Origin: an uncultured Candidatus Poseidoniales archaeon
GTDB lineage: Archaea; Thermoplasmatota; Poseidoniia; Poseidoniales; Poseidoniaceae
Length of the DNA: 33,736 nucleotides
Assembly (NCBI GenBank): GCA_905182125.1
Contig: CAJJAV010000031.1
Location: 1 to 33,736 of the forward strand
Direction of reading: 5' to 3'
A program made the translations under genes and the position numbers. The notes below the pieces were generated by a model, which had not been told where the DNA came from, made no database searches, and was given only the letters and a program-made list of their open reading frames with translations. Positions 1 to 7,799 of the stretch are shown piece by piece (the first letter of the stretch is position 1; each line of letters starts with the position of its first letter).

Positions 1-487
1 TGCTACAGGGCAATTCTGTTCGCTTAACTTCACTCATTGGAAAGAGTGTCAATACCTATCGAATGAAAGTGAACGAAATCCTCGCCATGTTGAAGCAAAC
101 AAATGTTCAACTCGTATCTTTTGAACATGAAATTAGACTTCAGCATGGAGATTCTTTACGACTCTTTGAGGAGATACACCCTAGCATTTTCTCCAAATTA
201 GTTCGAAAGTCGTTGTCAAAGGAAAATCCAGTCCAATCGTGAATTTTAGTGAATACATGCATGATGTGTACACTGCTCTGAAACACATAAGTGAATTGCC
301 GGAACACAGCTTGCGTGATTTCACTTCTGAATTAAATGATCTTGCTGAACTGGCAGAAATGGTTGGGACGACGACTTCTGACAAATTAGAAACCCGTTAC
401 GAGTTCAGTGGTAAATCAACTTCTGTTGAGTCAAAAAATCTCTATCTCTGTGAAGCCAATGAAGTGACTATCACTCCAAGATTTTGA
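1..487 (+). pseudogene. Unidentified gene, 5' end outside window, one frame change
   Basis: The third frame is open from base 3 to a TGA at 240-242. The second frame continues from about 239 (VNFSEYMHDVYTALKHIS) to a TGA at 485-487. Both halves have plausible amino-acid composition (helical, charged), so I read them as one protein with a one-base frame change near 236. No catalytic motif is visible in the roughly 160 residues seen, and I do not recognise the family. The stop is 7 bases before the next start, so it is probably the upstream member of the same operon. The true start lies left of the window. Confidence 0.45.
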
Positions 488-494
488 ACATTCA

Positions 495-1031
495 ATGTCG
501 CAAAAGGAGGTCCTGGTGGAGGTTTTCGAGAAATGGCTCGATAATCAAGGGTATGAGGGGACGAAGTTCGCCGATGAATGTGTCCGTCAAGCGAAGGCTT
601 TGTTTGAATGGGACAACCCAATTGAATGGAGTGAGCACGAAACCAAGTTGAAGGAATTATGGAATGACGTGCCCCCTCAATGCAACGGTGAAATGATTCT
701 AAGCCCCAAAAAGAAAGAGGCTATCGATGAGATGAACAGTAATTACAAAGATACAGGCTGTAATTTCTGTAAGAAGAAAACTCCGAATTCAGTCCGGGCT
801 CAGAATTTGGGTTTGAAGAACGACGAGTTGCAATCGTAAAGCAGACATAGCACCCGATACTGGGGGATTGACAACAACTCTATCGGCAATATGCTTTATC
901 TCTGTCCAAATCACGCATCAGTCATACTCGAAAAGATGCGTTAAGATTGAGATTCAAGTGTAATTCTACTTGGGTCGACATTGAGGAGTTTATCTGAAGA
1001 GCATTTGTCCGACAATCCTGCTCTTGAATGA
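495..1031 (+). pseudogene. HNH-endonuclease-like gene, broken by frame changes
   Basis: ATG at 495 opens 114 clean residues to a TAA at 837. These include a C-x2-C pair (GCNFCKKK, about residue 89) after a helical N-terminal part of about 80 residues. Shortly after, another frame reads NRKADIAPDTGG (about 819-861) and then the 495 frame reads IDNNSIGNMLYLCPNHA (about 867-917). This order, CxxC then KADI.P..GG then N..LCPNH, is the layout of McrA-type HNH nucleases, with the usual KAHI His replaced by Asp as read. The tail continues in other frames to a TGA at 1029-1031. All breaks can be explained by one-base indels. A strong Shine-Dalgarno-like AAGGAGGT lies just inside the ORF (503-510), so a GTG at 516 is an alternative start. 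The nuclease call is from motifs only. Confidence 0.5.
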
Positions 1032-1406
1032 CATTCGTTTTTTCCGTCTGGGAAGGAGTTTGCTTCCGGGGCGAGCGCTTTTCCGAGGAGGCAGTGGAAA
1101 ATCCATCGTTTGGAACAATTATGTTCTCGGACAATTGCTTGAGGACGGGAGAATTGTCAAAGGTCATGCTGAGAAACTGACTAATAACCTCGTGAGTTGG
1201 ATTAAAACACAGGAGCGTTGATTTTTGTGGTTGAGAGTAAGGGCTTCGTCCGGATACCGGATCATAAATTGCAATGGCTACCACTCCTGAGAGACCTCTA
1301 CCGATTTGAAGAAACACTTGTTTCTGGCCCTGGAAGTCACAAAAGACGATTTTCTGATGTCATTTGGACGAAGAAAGCAGCCATCTCTTCCCTAGATCTT
1401 AGATGA
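1028..1406 (+). pseudogene. Small unidentified gene with ATGA overlaps at both ends
   Basis: ATG at 1028 overlaps the preceding stop (ATGA, 1028-1031) and reads MTFVFSVWEGVCFRGERF onward to about 1175. Sense then continues in a second frame (TNNLVSWIKTQE, to 1221) and a third (IFVVESKGFVRIPDHK to LDLR, stop at 1404-1406), whose stop overlaps the ATG at 1403 of the next gene. The two stop/start overlaps are the main reason to treat the three pieces as one real gene of about 125 residues with two frame changes. No family is recognised and no metal or nuclease motif is seen. Its place between the HNH-like gene and the helicase suggests a part in the same system, which is inference. Confidence 0.4.
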
Positions 1407-1424
1407 AGTACAGAGTCACTGATT

Positions 1425-1787
1425 TTGAGCAATTACTCGAATATCCTTGCTAAGGAACGTCAATTAATGGTTGTACCATTGCAAAACTCAGGTGAAACGA
1501 AATACCTCACCCGTGTTGCCGAGTTAGTTCGTACGGTCGGTCACACCTATGAATATTGGAGCAAAGGCAGACCTGCAGTTTCTGCTACGCGTTGGCTGGT
1601 TGAGGATAAGAAAGTTCCAAATTTGGTTATCCCTGCCGAGGTTTTTATTCATTCCATAACCGCGAAGTGCGAACAGCTCATCCCTGGAGACGCAGGGTAT
1701 AATTTGCGAAAGTGCTGCGGAAGAAGTGTGTGTCGCAGTAGCGAAATCAATCCACAAAGACGAATGGGAAAAAGTTCATTTTTCTGA
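1425..1787 (+). pseudogene. Fragment: N-terminal region before the helicase core
   Basis: This frame carries the part after the 16-codon opening at 1403 (MKYRVTDFEQLLEYP). Useful sense runs from about 1448 (LAKERQLMVVPLQNSG) to about 1685, after which frame 1 takes over (TQGIICESAAEEVC). The sequence is mixed helix and strand with no recognised motif. The last 30 codons of this ORF are out of frame with the helicase and are probably not real protein. Confidence 0.4.
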
Positions 1788-2478
1788 ATTTCAACTTGAA
1801 GCAACCCTCAAGATTTTACAATCCAGATACGGCGAGAGTATTTTCAAATCTCAAGTTCTGACTGCGGGAGTTGGCTCAGGAAAGACGATCGCGTTCAGTA
1901 TTGCTACGCTGATTGAAGCTAGAAAGACAATGCTGGATGGAATGAAGAATAACAACTTAAAGTCGACGGGCCTTTTCGTCTACCCCCGTACACAACTCGC
2001 CATTGACCAGCACCAAGAGTTGGAGAAGTTCGCCAAACACATGGACTGCGATTTGAAAATTTGGCTTGAAATGTCTCAAGCGTACCCCAAACCGGAGGGA
2101 CTATCCGTTGCTCAGAGGAGTGCCCGAAGAAGTATTCCGAACATTCCGCACCCTTTGGGCATCATTGTCACGACTTTTGAAACTCTCAAAAGAAGGATGC
2201 GTAGGCCTGAGTTCATGCTAAAGTTGAGCAAACATTTATCGACTATTGTGCTCGATGAAGTGCACCTTTTATCAGGAATTGGTGGCGGAATGTCGAGCCA
2301 ATTGCTTGCTCGACTTGCTGAATCGGTATCCCATTCCGAGAAAGAGGTTCACTGGATTGGTGCGTCTGCTACGATTGCTCGGCCGGATGTTCATGGGAGC
2401 CGACTGTTCGGGATTAAGCCCGACGAAGTGCAAGTCATTGCTCCCCGTGACAAGCGAAATGGTCCAAGCGGGGATTAA
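1726..2478 (+). CDS. SF2 helicase fragment, RecA-like domain 1
   Basis: This 250-residue piece holds the first RecA-like domain of an SF2 DEAD/DEAH helicase: a Q-motif-like FSEFQLEA (residues 19-26), Walker A VGSGKT (49-54), motif Ia YPRTQLAIDQ (86-95), TTFETL (149-154), Walker B DEVH (177-180) and motif III GASAT (212-216). The frame is open upstream to 1660, so the ATG at 1726 is internal to the true protein. From about 2450 sense passes to the second frame (SEMVQAGINHH), so the last few residues of this ORF are spurious. DrmA of DISARM, DpdJ-type and MrfA-type helicases share this layout. I cannot separate them without a search. Confidence 0.7.
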   Translation: MCVAVAKSIHKDEWEKVHFSEFQLEATLKILQSRYGESIFKSQVLTAGVGSGKTIAFSIATLIEARKTMLDGMKNNNLKSTGLFVYPRTQLAIDQHQELEKFAKHMDCDLKIWLEMSQAYPKPEGLSVAQRSARRSIPNIPHPLGIIVTTFETLKRRMRRPEFMLKLSKHLSTIVLDEVHLLSGIGGGMSSQLLARLAESVSHSEKEVHWIGASATIARPDVHGSRLFGIKPDEVQVIAPRDKRNGPSGD

Positions 2479-4438
2479 CCACCACATCTTCATCCGCCCT
2501 ACGCAAGGTATGAGTCTAATTGGTGCCCTGGTCAATGTTACAAGCTTGACTTTGCATCAGCGTCGAGGTGATTTGAGCAAGAGAAGTGATCGCTCAAAGG
2601 ATAAAGTTCGAGAGAAATCCATTGGGTTTGCAGATAATCTGGAAATGTTGGGGAGATGGAACGATGATTTCAGAGAAAATGAACGAACGCAGAATGTAAT
2701 GCGAGGCCGAAAACACCCTGACAAGGGTATAGAAATCAAGAATTGGAACGAGACTCAACGGGAGATACCCTATGCGTGGCGTTTCAACAAGCCTCTTCAA
2801 AGACGTTTGGCGACACACGGAGGCAACGATGAACTTTCTCCGGGGGACTCATTCAAAGATTTAAGGACTCTTTTTGATGGTGATCAGTGCTCCAAAGTCT
2901 GCGATTCATGCCGTAAAGGTGAACAGGTTACATTGGGTGAAATCCAGCCTGACGACTTACTTGAATTGAAGAAAATCGTCTACAGAACCCATCACCGTCA
3001 GGACGATAAAATCAGTGCCCTACAGATTGACTCAAACGAATTTACTTCTGCTAAGGGCGTTGTTATTGGCTCACATGAGTTGTGTCCTTTCCTGCAAGCA
3101 GGTGCATGTTTGTGGTTTCCTGAGCCTGATACAGATGCGATATATGAGATTCCAGGATCAAAGACCTATCCCAAAATTGAATTCGCAGCCGTGGGTCGTT
3201 CTTCTGTGTTCTCCAGCAAAACACCTGGGATAGATTCAGATGATTCCGAGGAAATGAATGGAATCACTAGCAAAATTTTCCGTGATACCACTCAAGCAGT
3301 CTTTGATGTAAAGGGGAGTGGAAAGAGAGTCCCCGTAGATATCATTCTTGCTTCACCTAGCTTGGAAGTCGGTGTGGATTTACCGATGTTAACTGAAAGT
3401 GTTTTGGTGAAATCGGTAAGAAACATTGCCTCATACAGGCAAAAAGTGGGTCGGGTTGGCCGTGAGCGTAATTTAGACACAGTAAATGTGACACTCATGA
3501 CCGAAGCAAGTACTGATTTACACTATTACCGCCAACCTCGTAAATTGGTGAGTGAAGGTCGATTAGAGCCCGTTCCTTTGATGGAGCACAATAAGGCAAT
3601 CATAGCATGTAGCGCATACAGTTCAATTTGGGAATGGCTCGCACTTCACGCAGACCTACCTGAGTACATACAAGGTACAGCGAATGGTACTCTTGGTTCA
3701 CGTTTACAATCCTGCCTTGATGAAATGGCAAAAAATTCCATTCAACTGAGAACTTACATTGGTCGAGCCATAAAAAACCCGAATAAACATACAGATTTGA
3801 TAGATGAAGCGATTCAGCAAGTTCGGGAAGAAATCGGGTTACTTGTTCTACCTGTACAATCGACCTATAATATCCAACCTCCACTCAACTATGAGGCTAA
3901 AGTTATCGATTTATTTGGCATACATGCGCTCAACAAAGTTCACTCGAGTCATTCCATTTCCAAGAGACATGAACAAGTTTCGGGGAACCTCGATAAGATT
4001 GAGTCTCACACGAAATCGATAATCAAATCCCTTCAACAAATCTTGCAAAGTAGCGACAAAATCCCTCCATCTTCGATTCCCAAATTGAACGATTGCGAAG
4101 ACTCTCTCAACAAAAAAGTCCCCGAACTCGAAGAATTGAACTCGACGCTGGAAATACTCAATTCACTGGACATAAGCAGATTTGATGAAGATGGACAAGA
4201 TGCCATTGATGATGGCCAGAAGTACATCAAACGTCTCATACGAGATTTGGAGAAGGTAGATCAAGCAGGGATAAACCAGGACGTCGTCTCTTTGTTTGAT
4301 GACTATACCAATATTGATGCGAAAGACGAACAAGGTCAACAACTTGTAAATGGTGGTTTCTGGAAGAGAGTTTATCTCTCAGATACCATGGATAATCTTT
4401 CTCGAATTCAAATATTAAGAAGAAACAGTGGTTCTTGA
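2246..4438 (+). CDS. SF2 helicase fragment, RecA-like domain 2 and coiled region
   Basis: Real sense starts near 2450; the first 70 codons are a shadow of the previous fragment. It includes a stretch typical of large DUF1998-linked helicases (KSIGFADNLEMLGRWNDDF, about 2615-2670), a lone CDSC pair (about 2899), GSHELCPFLQAGACLW (about 3069-3117), motif V-like ASPSLEVGVDLPM (3351-3389) and motif VI QKVGRVGRE (about 3439-3465) with the Arg pair that contacts ATP. Residues around 580-680 are charged and heptad-like, probably coiled coil. The frame ends at 4438, but sense seems to pass to frame 1 near 4405. This part supplies the second half of the ATP-driven motor. Confidence 0.7.
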   Translation: MCSMKCTFYQELVAECRANCLLDLLNRYPIPRKRFTGLVRLLRLLGRMFMGADCSGLSPTKCKSLLPVTSEMVQAGINHHIFIRPTQGMSLIGALVNVTSLTLHQRRGDLSKRSDRSKDKVREKSIGFADNLEMLGRWNDDFRENERTQNVMRGRKHPDKGIEIKNWNETQREIPYAWRFNKPLQRRLATHGGNDELSPGDSFKDLRTLFDGDQCSKVCDSCRKGEQVTLGEIQPDDLLELKKIVYRTHHRQDDKISALQIDSNEFTSAKGVVIGSHELCPFLQAGACLWFPEPDTDAIYEIPGSKTYPKIEFAAVGRSSVFSSKTPGIDSDDSEEMNGITSKIFRDTTQAVFDVKGSGKRVPVDIILASPSLEVGVDLPMLTESVLVKSVRNIASYRQKVGRVGRERNLDTVNVTLMTEASTDLHYYRQPRKLVSEGRLEPVPLMEHNKAIIACSAYSSIWEWLALHADLPEYIQGTANGTLGSRLQSCLDEMAKNSIQLRTYIGRAIKNPNKHTDLIDEAIQQVREEIGLLVLPVQSTYNIQPPLNYEAKVIDLFGIHALNKVHSSHSISKRHEQVSGNLDKIESHTKSIIKSLQQILQSSDKIPPSSIPKLNDCEDSLNKKVPELEELNSTLEILNSLDISRFDEDGQDAIDDGQKYIKRLIRDLEKVDQAGINQDVVSLFDDYTNIDAKDEQGQQLVNGGFWKRVYLSDTMDNLSRIQILRRNSGS

Positions 4439-4502
4439 GACCAAACACATTGTTTGAGAATCCCTACACTAAGAAAGTCTCTCTTTCGATTAAGAACTTG
4501 GA

Positions 4503-5642
4503 TAACGAAAAGTTCCAACTCCTCTCGATGCTTCTCAAGCAGAGATCACCGTTAACGAGGCAATTTACGCATTTATGCCAGGAACATGGAACCTTCGCAT
4601 CCCCCATCGCAGGTTCAAGGTTGTAACTGGGGAGTTACATCCCTCAGGCGGCAAGGTGATTGCAAAATTAGATCGAATGATCTCAGCAGGAAACAGATTC
4701 CGAAAAGTGCATGATTCTTCTCTACCTGCTCCACCCGGGTGCTCAGAATCACTGCAAATTCATGCACCAACTCATTTGTCAATGATTGAATCTTTTGCCA
4801 AATATGTTGATTTAAACAAAAACACACTTCAGGTTATGGATAAAGATGAATCTACTTTTGACTCTCCTGCGAAGACGACATCAAAGTTACCTAAATCGTT
4901 TCAAAATCGCTGGGCATGGTCTCCTCGAAAAGAAGGAACACCAACGGGAGCCTTCCGATTGCCTAACCATATCTATCAGCTTGAACATGCAAACCATAGT
5001 ACGACCAATCTTGAGCATTCAGAGGGACTTAAGCATCCAATGTGTAATTCCCTGCTTGAATCGATTGAATGGCATGATGAAAAAGAAGTTATCGAGTATA
5101 CCTACGGCCTTTCGCGATCTTTTGGCGCAAAGGGAGATATTAATTTGGCCTACAAAGACCAACACGATCGGAACATAGGTTTTGGAGAAAAATATCATAC
5201 CGAGGCCCTCACTTTCAAACTTAATCCGTCGATTATTAAATCGATTCAACACAAATTCAGAACTGAAATAGAGAATGAATCGGGAATAATCTCACCAAGT
5301 ATCATTAAATCTTTCAAAGCCTTTGTGTTGACGGATACAGATTTCGGTGGCGCTACAATTAATCCTCATACCCTCGAAGGTTTGATTTCTGCAATACTCA
5401 TATTCAATGACTGGAGGAATACAGCAATCACTCCAAAAATCCTGTCAGGATATTTCTGCGATGCGCATGAACGTGCGGCTGATTTTAGGCCAGTAATGGA
5501 ACTTTTCATTCGTACACAAATGAAATTAAATCAGAAATATGATGTTGAAAACCCTGAAAAATTTGACGAAGGCTTAAAGAAACGAAACCTTCCGTCATTC
5601 GACGATTTTGAGGATAGTTTCGCAAGTATGGTACAAATTTGA
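4503..5642 (+). CDS. Fragment: region between helicase and DUF1998 Cys cluster
   Basis: Frame 3 is open from 4503. The ATG at 4575 is internal, since the preceding codons read LDASQAEITVNEAIYAFMPG and fit well. A short bridge in frame 1 (about 4396-4510, RPNTLFENPYTKKVSL) links it to the helicase fragment. The motif EAIYAFMPGTW near the start resembles the opening of DrmB/DUF1998-type proteins, where a similar aromatic-proline-glycine segment follows a short linker; this is a resemblance by eye. No catalytic motif is visible. The end (FEDSFASMVQ) continues in frame 1 as KFDAFLDLWIHR, so the TGA at 5640 comes from a frame change. Confidence 0.5.
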
Positions 5643-7062
5643 CGCATTCCTTGATTTATGGATTCACCGAACAATATTGAGTACATTTGGTGTCGTTGCT
5701 ACGAATTCTATGCAGCAGTTCTGCGGTAGTGATGAGAGTGATGTTGGTTACCTCATCGAAGAAGATTCTTGGATTGGAGACTCCTCTCGTATAGTAATCT
5801 ATGACAAGGCAGAGTTTGGAAACGGGACATGTTCTACTGCACGAGATTATCTTCATATCCCTCATGTTGTGCGAACCTCTAGGTTTTCAGAAAGAAGCAG
5901 GTTACCGACTTCCGATTACCTTTCGACACTTGAAGAAAATTTACTCCAATGTCTTCAGCATCAATCCGATTTAGGCGCACTCGTTCTTCTCGAAGATTCC
6001 AATTTGAGTGCTCTTTCGAGTATGCCAGATTTGGTCAAACATGCGAAGGAAAATTACGAAGTTGGATCTAAAATTTGGGAAAAACTGGGTGTCAAATCGA
6101 TGGATGATGCATGGACACTTCCTTTGCATGTTCGACTTGCAGCACACTACGATTCGCAAAATCTGGGAATGGCTATGGACGACACGACACGTTCGTGCAC
6201 CATCTGTTGGAATGGATGCCCTGAATGTGTAAACCAATTACAAAACACACTTGGTGGTATGTTGGGTCTGAATTTCATTGACAAATATGTTCTTGATGAG
6301 TGGTTCCATGAAGGAGTTGCAAAATCGGATGATTACCAGTACCTTGATTTCAAGGAGATGACAAATGGTAAGGCGAATATGCATTTCGGTAGCCTCAACA
6401 GTCTTCATCTGATTACCCCAGATGGAGACTCAAAGCGCTCTATTTGTTTGCCATGGACAATGGGCTTTCACATGCAAAGAGAATCGCCTTTCAGTACCAG
6501 ACTTATCGTCCGTTCCACCGATCTGAGTGGACTTCGGATTGGTGATGTAACGGGACCTGCTTTGGGTATTGAAGGACATGGTTTTGAACGATTACTTTGG
6601 TTTAATCTCTTGATGACATCACATCTCGATGCAGTCGGAGCCCTTCCTGATGAAAAGAAAGAACTTCAGTTGCTTTATTATGACGCAAGAGATTTACAAC
6701 TCAAGGATATCGGTCTATCCCCTCGCATGTTGGATTCAATGTTGGCAGTGAGCGATGGAGAACCTTTGGAAAAGTTGTCAGATGTTCTCCGTTGGATGTT
6801 ACGTCGAGGGTTTAAGATAACACTGTGCATTGATAAAAATCAAGCTACTCACCTCCCAGTTAGAGGACTTTTTACATCGCATTGCGGATTTCAGTGGTAT
6901 GAACATTCTCCAGAGAACCAGCGAGAAAGGAAGTATGCACAAAAAGATCTTGATCTCACCCATCGCCGTAATGACCGGTTCCGCAAACCTGACGTACTCG
7001 GGTTCCAATCTCAACGACGAAAGTATCAATCATACTACATCAAACAACAAAAGTCAGTATGA
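5608..7062 (+). CDS. DUF1998-like Cys cluster and N-terminal half of a PLD domain
   Basis: Sense begins near 5636. The cluster SCTICWNGCPECV (about 6193-6231; C-x2-C-x3-C-x2-C) followed by a helix is the hallmark of DUF1998, which in MrfA-type helicases and DrmB probably binds a metal. Downstream in the same uninterrupted frame, DARDLQLKDIGLS and then VLRWMLRRGFKITLCID (about 6787-6837) look like the strand-helix-strand that precedes an HKD motif (helix, RG-x-K, hydrophobic strand ending in D). After about 6845 sense moves to frame 2, so the last 70 residues here are spurious. The absence of any stop between the Cys cluster and the PLD-like part indicates fusion. Confidence 0.6.
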   Translation: MRIVSQVWYKFDAFLDLWIHRTILSTFGVVATNSMQQFCGSDESDVGYLIEEDSWIGDSSRIVIYDKAEFGNGTCSTARDYLHIPHVVRTSRFSERSRLPTSDYLSTLEENLLQCLQHQSDLGALVLLEDSNLSALSSMPDLVKHAKENYEVGSKIWEKLGVKSMDDAWTLPLHVRLAAHYDSQNLGMAMDDTTRSCTICWNGCPECVNQLQNTLGGMLGLNFIDKYVLDEWFHEGVAKSDDYQYLDFKEMTNGKANMHFGSLNSLHLITPDGDSKRSICLPWTMGFHMQRESPFSTRLIVRSTDLSGLRIGDVTGPALGIEGHGFERLLWFNLLMTSHLDAVGALPDEKKELQLLYYDARDLQLKDIGLSPRMLDSMLAVSDGEPLEKLSDVLRWMLRRGFKITLCIDKNQATHLPVRGLFTSHCGFQWYEHSPENQRERKYAQKDLDLTHRRNDRFRKPDVLGFQSQRRKYQSYYIKQQKSV

Positions 7063-7486
7063 CTCTGTGTTAGCAAACGCTCGAACCACATTAAAAGACG
7101 CAGAGAGTTTTGATTTCAATTATGTCTCAAAATACTCACCAAATTCCAGAAAGAAACCACAAACAGTGGACAAGCCCATTATGGTGGATGAGATTAGTCA
7201 AATAATACAGGAGCTTGAGAATGGTACATTCGATGATGAAACACGTACCATTGAATTCAAGTCTTGTTACGGCACACCCAATCCCGAAAAGAATATGACC
7301 GAACAAGACACTGCTGATATAGGGTTCAGGGAAGTGGCAAGCATGATAAATTCTGATGGAGGTCATGTCTTGTTTGGAGTCGAAGACAAGACATGGGATG
7401 TAGTTGGAATTGGAAAGGAAATAAGTTCATACGGCACCCGGGACGAGTTCTTAGGCAAAAAAGTCAAAGTAACAGTTCCAGCGTAA
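6830..7486 (+). CDS. PLD-like (HKD variant) plus Schlafen AlbA_2 fragment
   Basis: Sense starts near 6850 (TSQLEDFLHRIADFSG). Residues 36-58 read MHKKIL then VMTGSANLTYSG, the H-x-K and G-S-x-N signature of phospholipase-D superfamily nucleases, followed by NDE (62-64). The usual Asp of HxKxxxxD is Pro here as read. After a linker of about 60 residues, 126-218 form the first part of a Schlafen AlbA_2 domain: TRTIEFKS (138-145), a helix ending REVASMINSDGG (167-178) and HVLFGVEDKTWDVVGIG (179-195). PLD proteins in DISARM and related clusters are presumed nucleases; AlbA_2 domains bind or cut nucleic acid in Schlafens. Both domains sit in one unbroken frame. Confidence 0.65.
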   Translation: MIKIKLLTSQLEDFLHRIADFSGMNILQRTSEKGSMHKKILISPIAVMTGSANLTYSGSNLNDESINHTTSNNKSQYDSVLANARTTLKDAESFDFNYVSKYSPNSRKKPQTVDKPIMVDEISQIIQELENGTFDDETRTIEFKSCYGTPNPEKNMTEQDTADIGFREVASMINSDGGHVLFGVEDKTWDVVGIGKEISSYGTRDEFLGKKVKVTVPA

Positions 7487-7749
7487 TATTGGTCCTGCGT
7501 TTAGTGATTTTGTAAGTTGGCAAATCAGAGAAATAAGCGGAAAAAAGGTCTTAATCATAACATCAAAGCCATCGCTTAACAAAAAAGTTTGGTTCAAACC
7601 TCGTGGAAAGCGCCTCGAGAAAGATGTTTCTGGATCAGAAGCATGGAGCTATGTATAATCGCAGCGAAGACCATGTAAATACATTAAGAGGGATTACTGA
7701 AATTTGTGATTGGGCTGAAGCTCGATTTGGAACGCGAAGTATAGAGTAA
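7479..7749 (+). pseudogene. Fragment: C-terminal end of the AlbA_2 domain
   Basis: Frame 3 from 7479 reads QRNIGPAFSDFVSW, GKKVLIITSKPS and KKVWFKPRGKRLEKD, matching the second half of an AlbA_2 domain (strand, then vli.V..s..kPv.f). A TAA occurs at 7656-7658, but frame 1 continues from 7651 (MYNRSEDHVNTLRGITEICD) to TAA at 7747-7749. Two more frame changes thus separate this tail from the preceding fragment. The last 33 residues are predicted helical. The gene ends 50 bp before the convergent IcmF stop. Confidence 0.45.
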
Positions 7750-7752
7750 AAC

Positions 7753-7769
7753 TGGAAATCCATTTTCCA
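7753..7769. terminator. Small inverted repeat between convergent genes
   Basis: TGGAAA and TTTCCA are perfect 6-base arms around a 5-base loop, in the 50-bp gap between the convergent stops at 7749 and 7800. A short T-run follows on the - strand. It may help end transcription from both sides. The stem is short and AT-rich, so this is a weak call. Confidence 0.25.
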
Positions 7770-7799
7770 AAAATCCCGATGGAAGTTCATTCAACAAAA

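Larger units (their letters stand above)
1403..7749 (+). pseudogene. Giant helicase-DUF1998-PLD-AlbA defence-type gene (composite, about nine frame changes)
   Basis: Overlapping open segments in all three forward frames join into one polypeptide of about 2100 residues. Order: an N-terminal region (1403-1690), SF2 helicase core (Walker A 1873-1887, DEVH 2254-2265, motif VI VGRVGR about 3448), a coiled-coil-like stretch (about 3990-4260), a DUF1998-like region with C-x2-C-x3-C-x2-C (about 6196-6228), a PLD-like segment (about 6650-7010) and a Schlafen AlbA_2 domain (about 7205-7658). Frame changes fall near 1447, 1670, 2450, 4405, 4510, 5635, 6845, 7480 and 7653. Helicase, DUF1998 and PLD are the core trio of DISARM (DrmA, DrmB, DrmC), normally separate genes. 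DUF1998 to PLD and PLD to AlbA are each linked inside one uninterrupted frame, which supports fusion. The role, restriction of foreign DNA, is inferred from the domains. Confidence 0.6.

Noticed and set aside
501-515. Strong Shine-Dalgarno AAGGAGGT as proof of a GTG start at 516
   Set aside because: It is possible, but the ATG at 495 fits the operon spacing equally well, so it is kept only as an alternative.
922-1317. 131-residue ORF on the - strand
   Set aside because: It lies opposite the broken operon, has low-complexity stretches and no motif; the + strand has stop/start overlaps that support real genes there.
1403-7749. Programmed frameshifting as the reason for the frame changes
   Set aside because: About nine changes of both directions, without shared slippery sites or pseudoknots, are not plausible as recoding.
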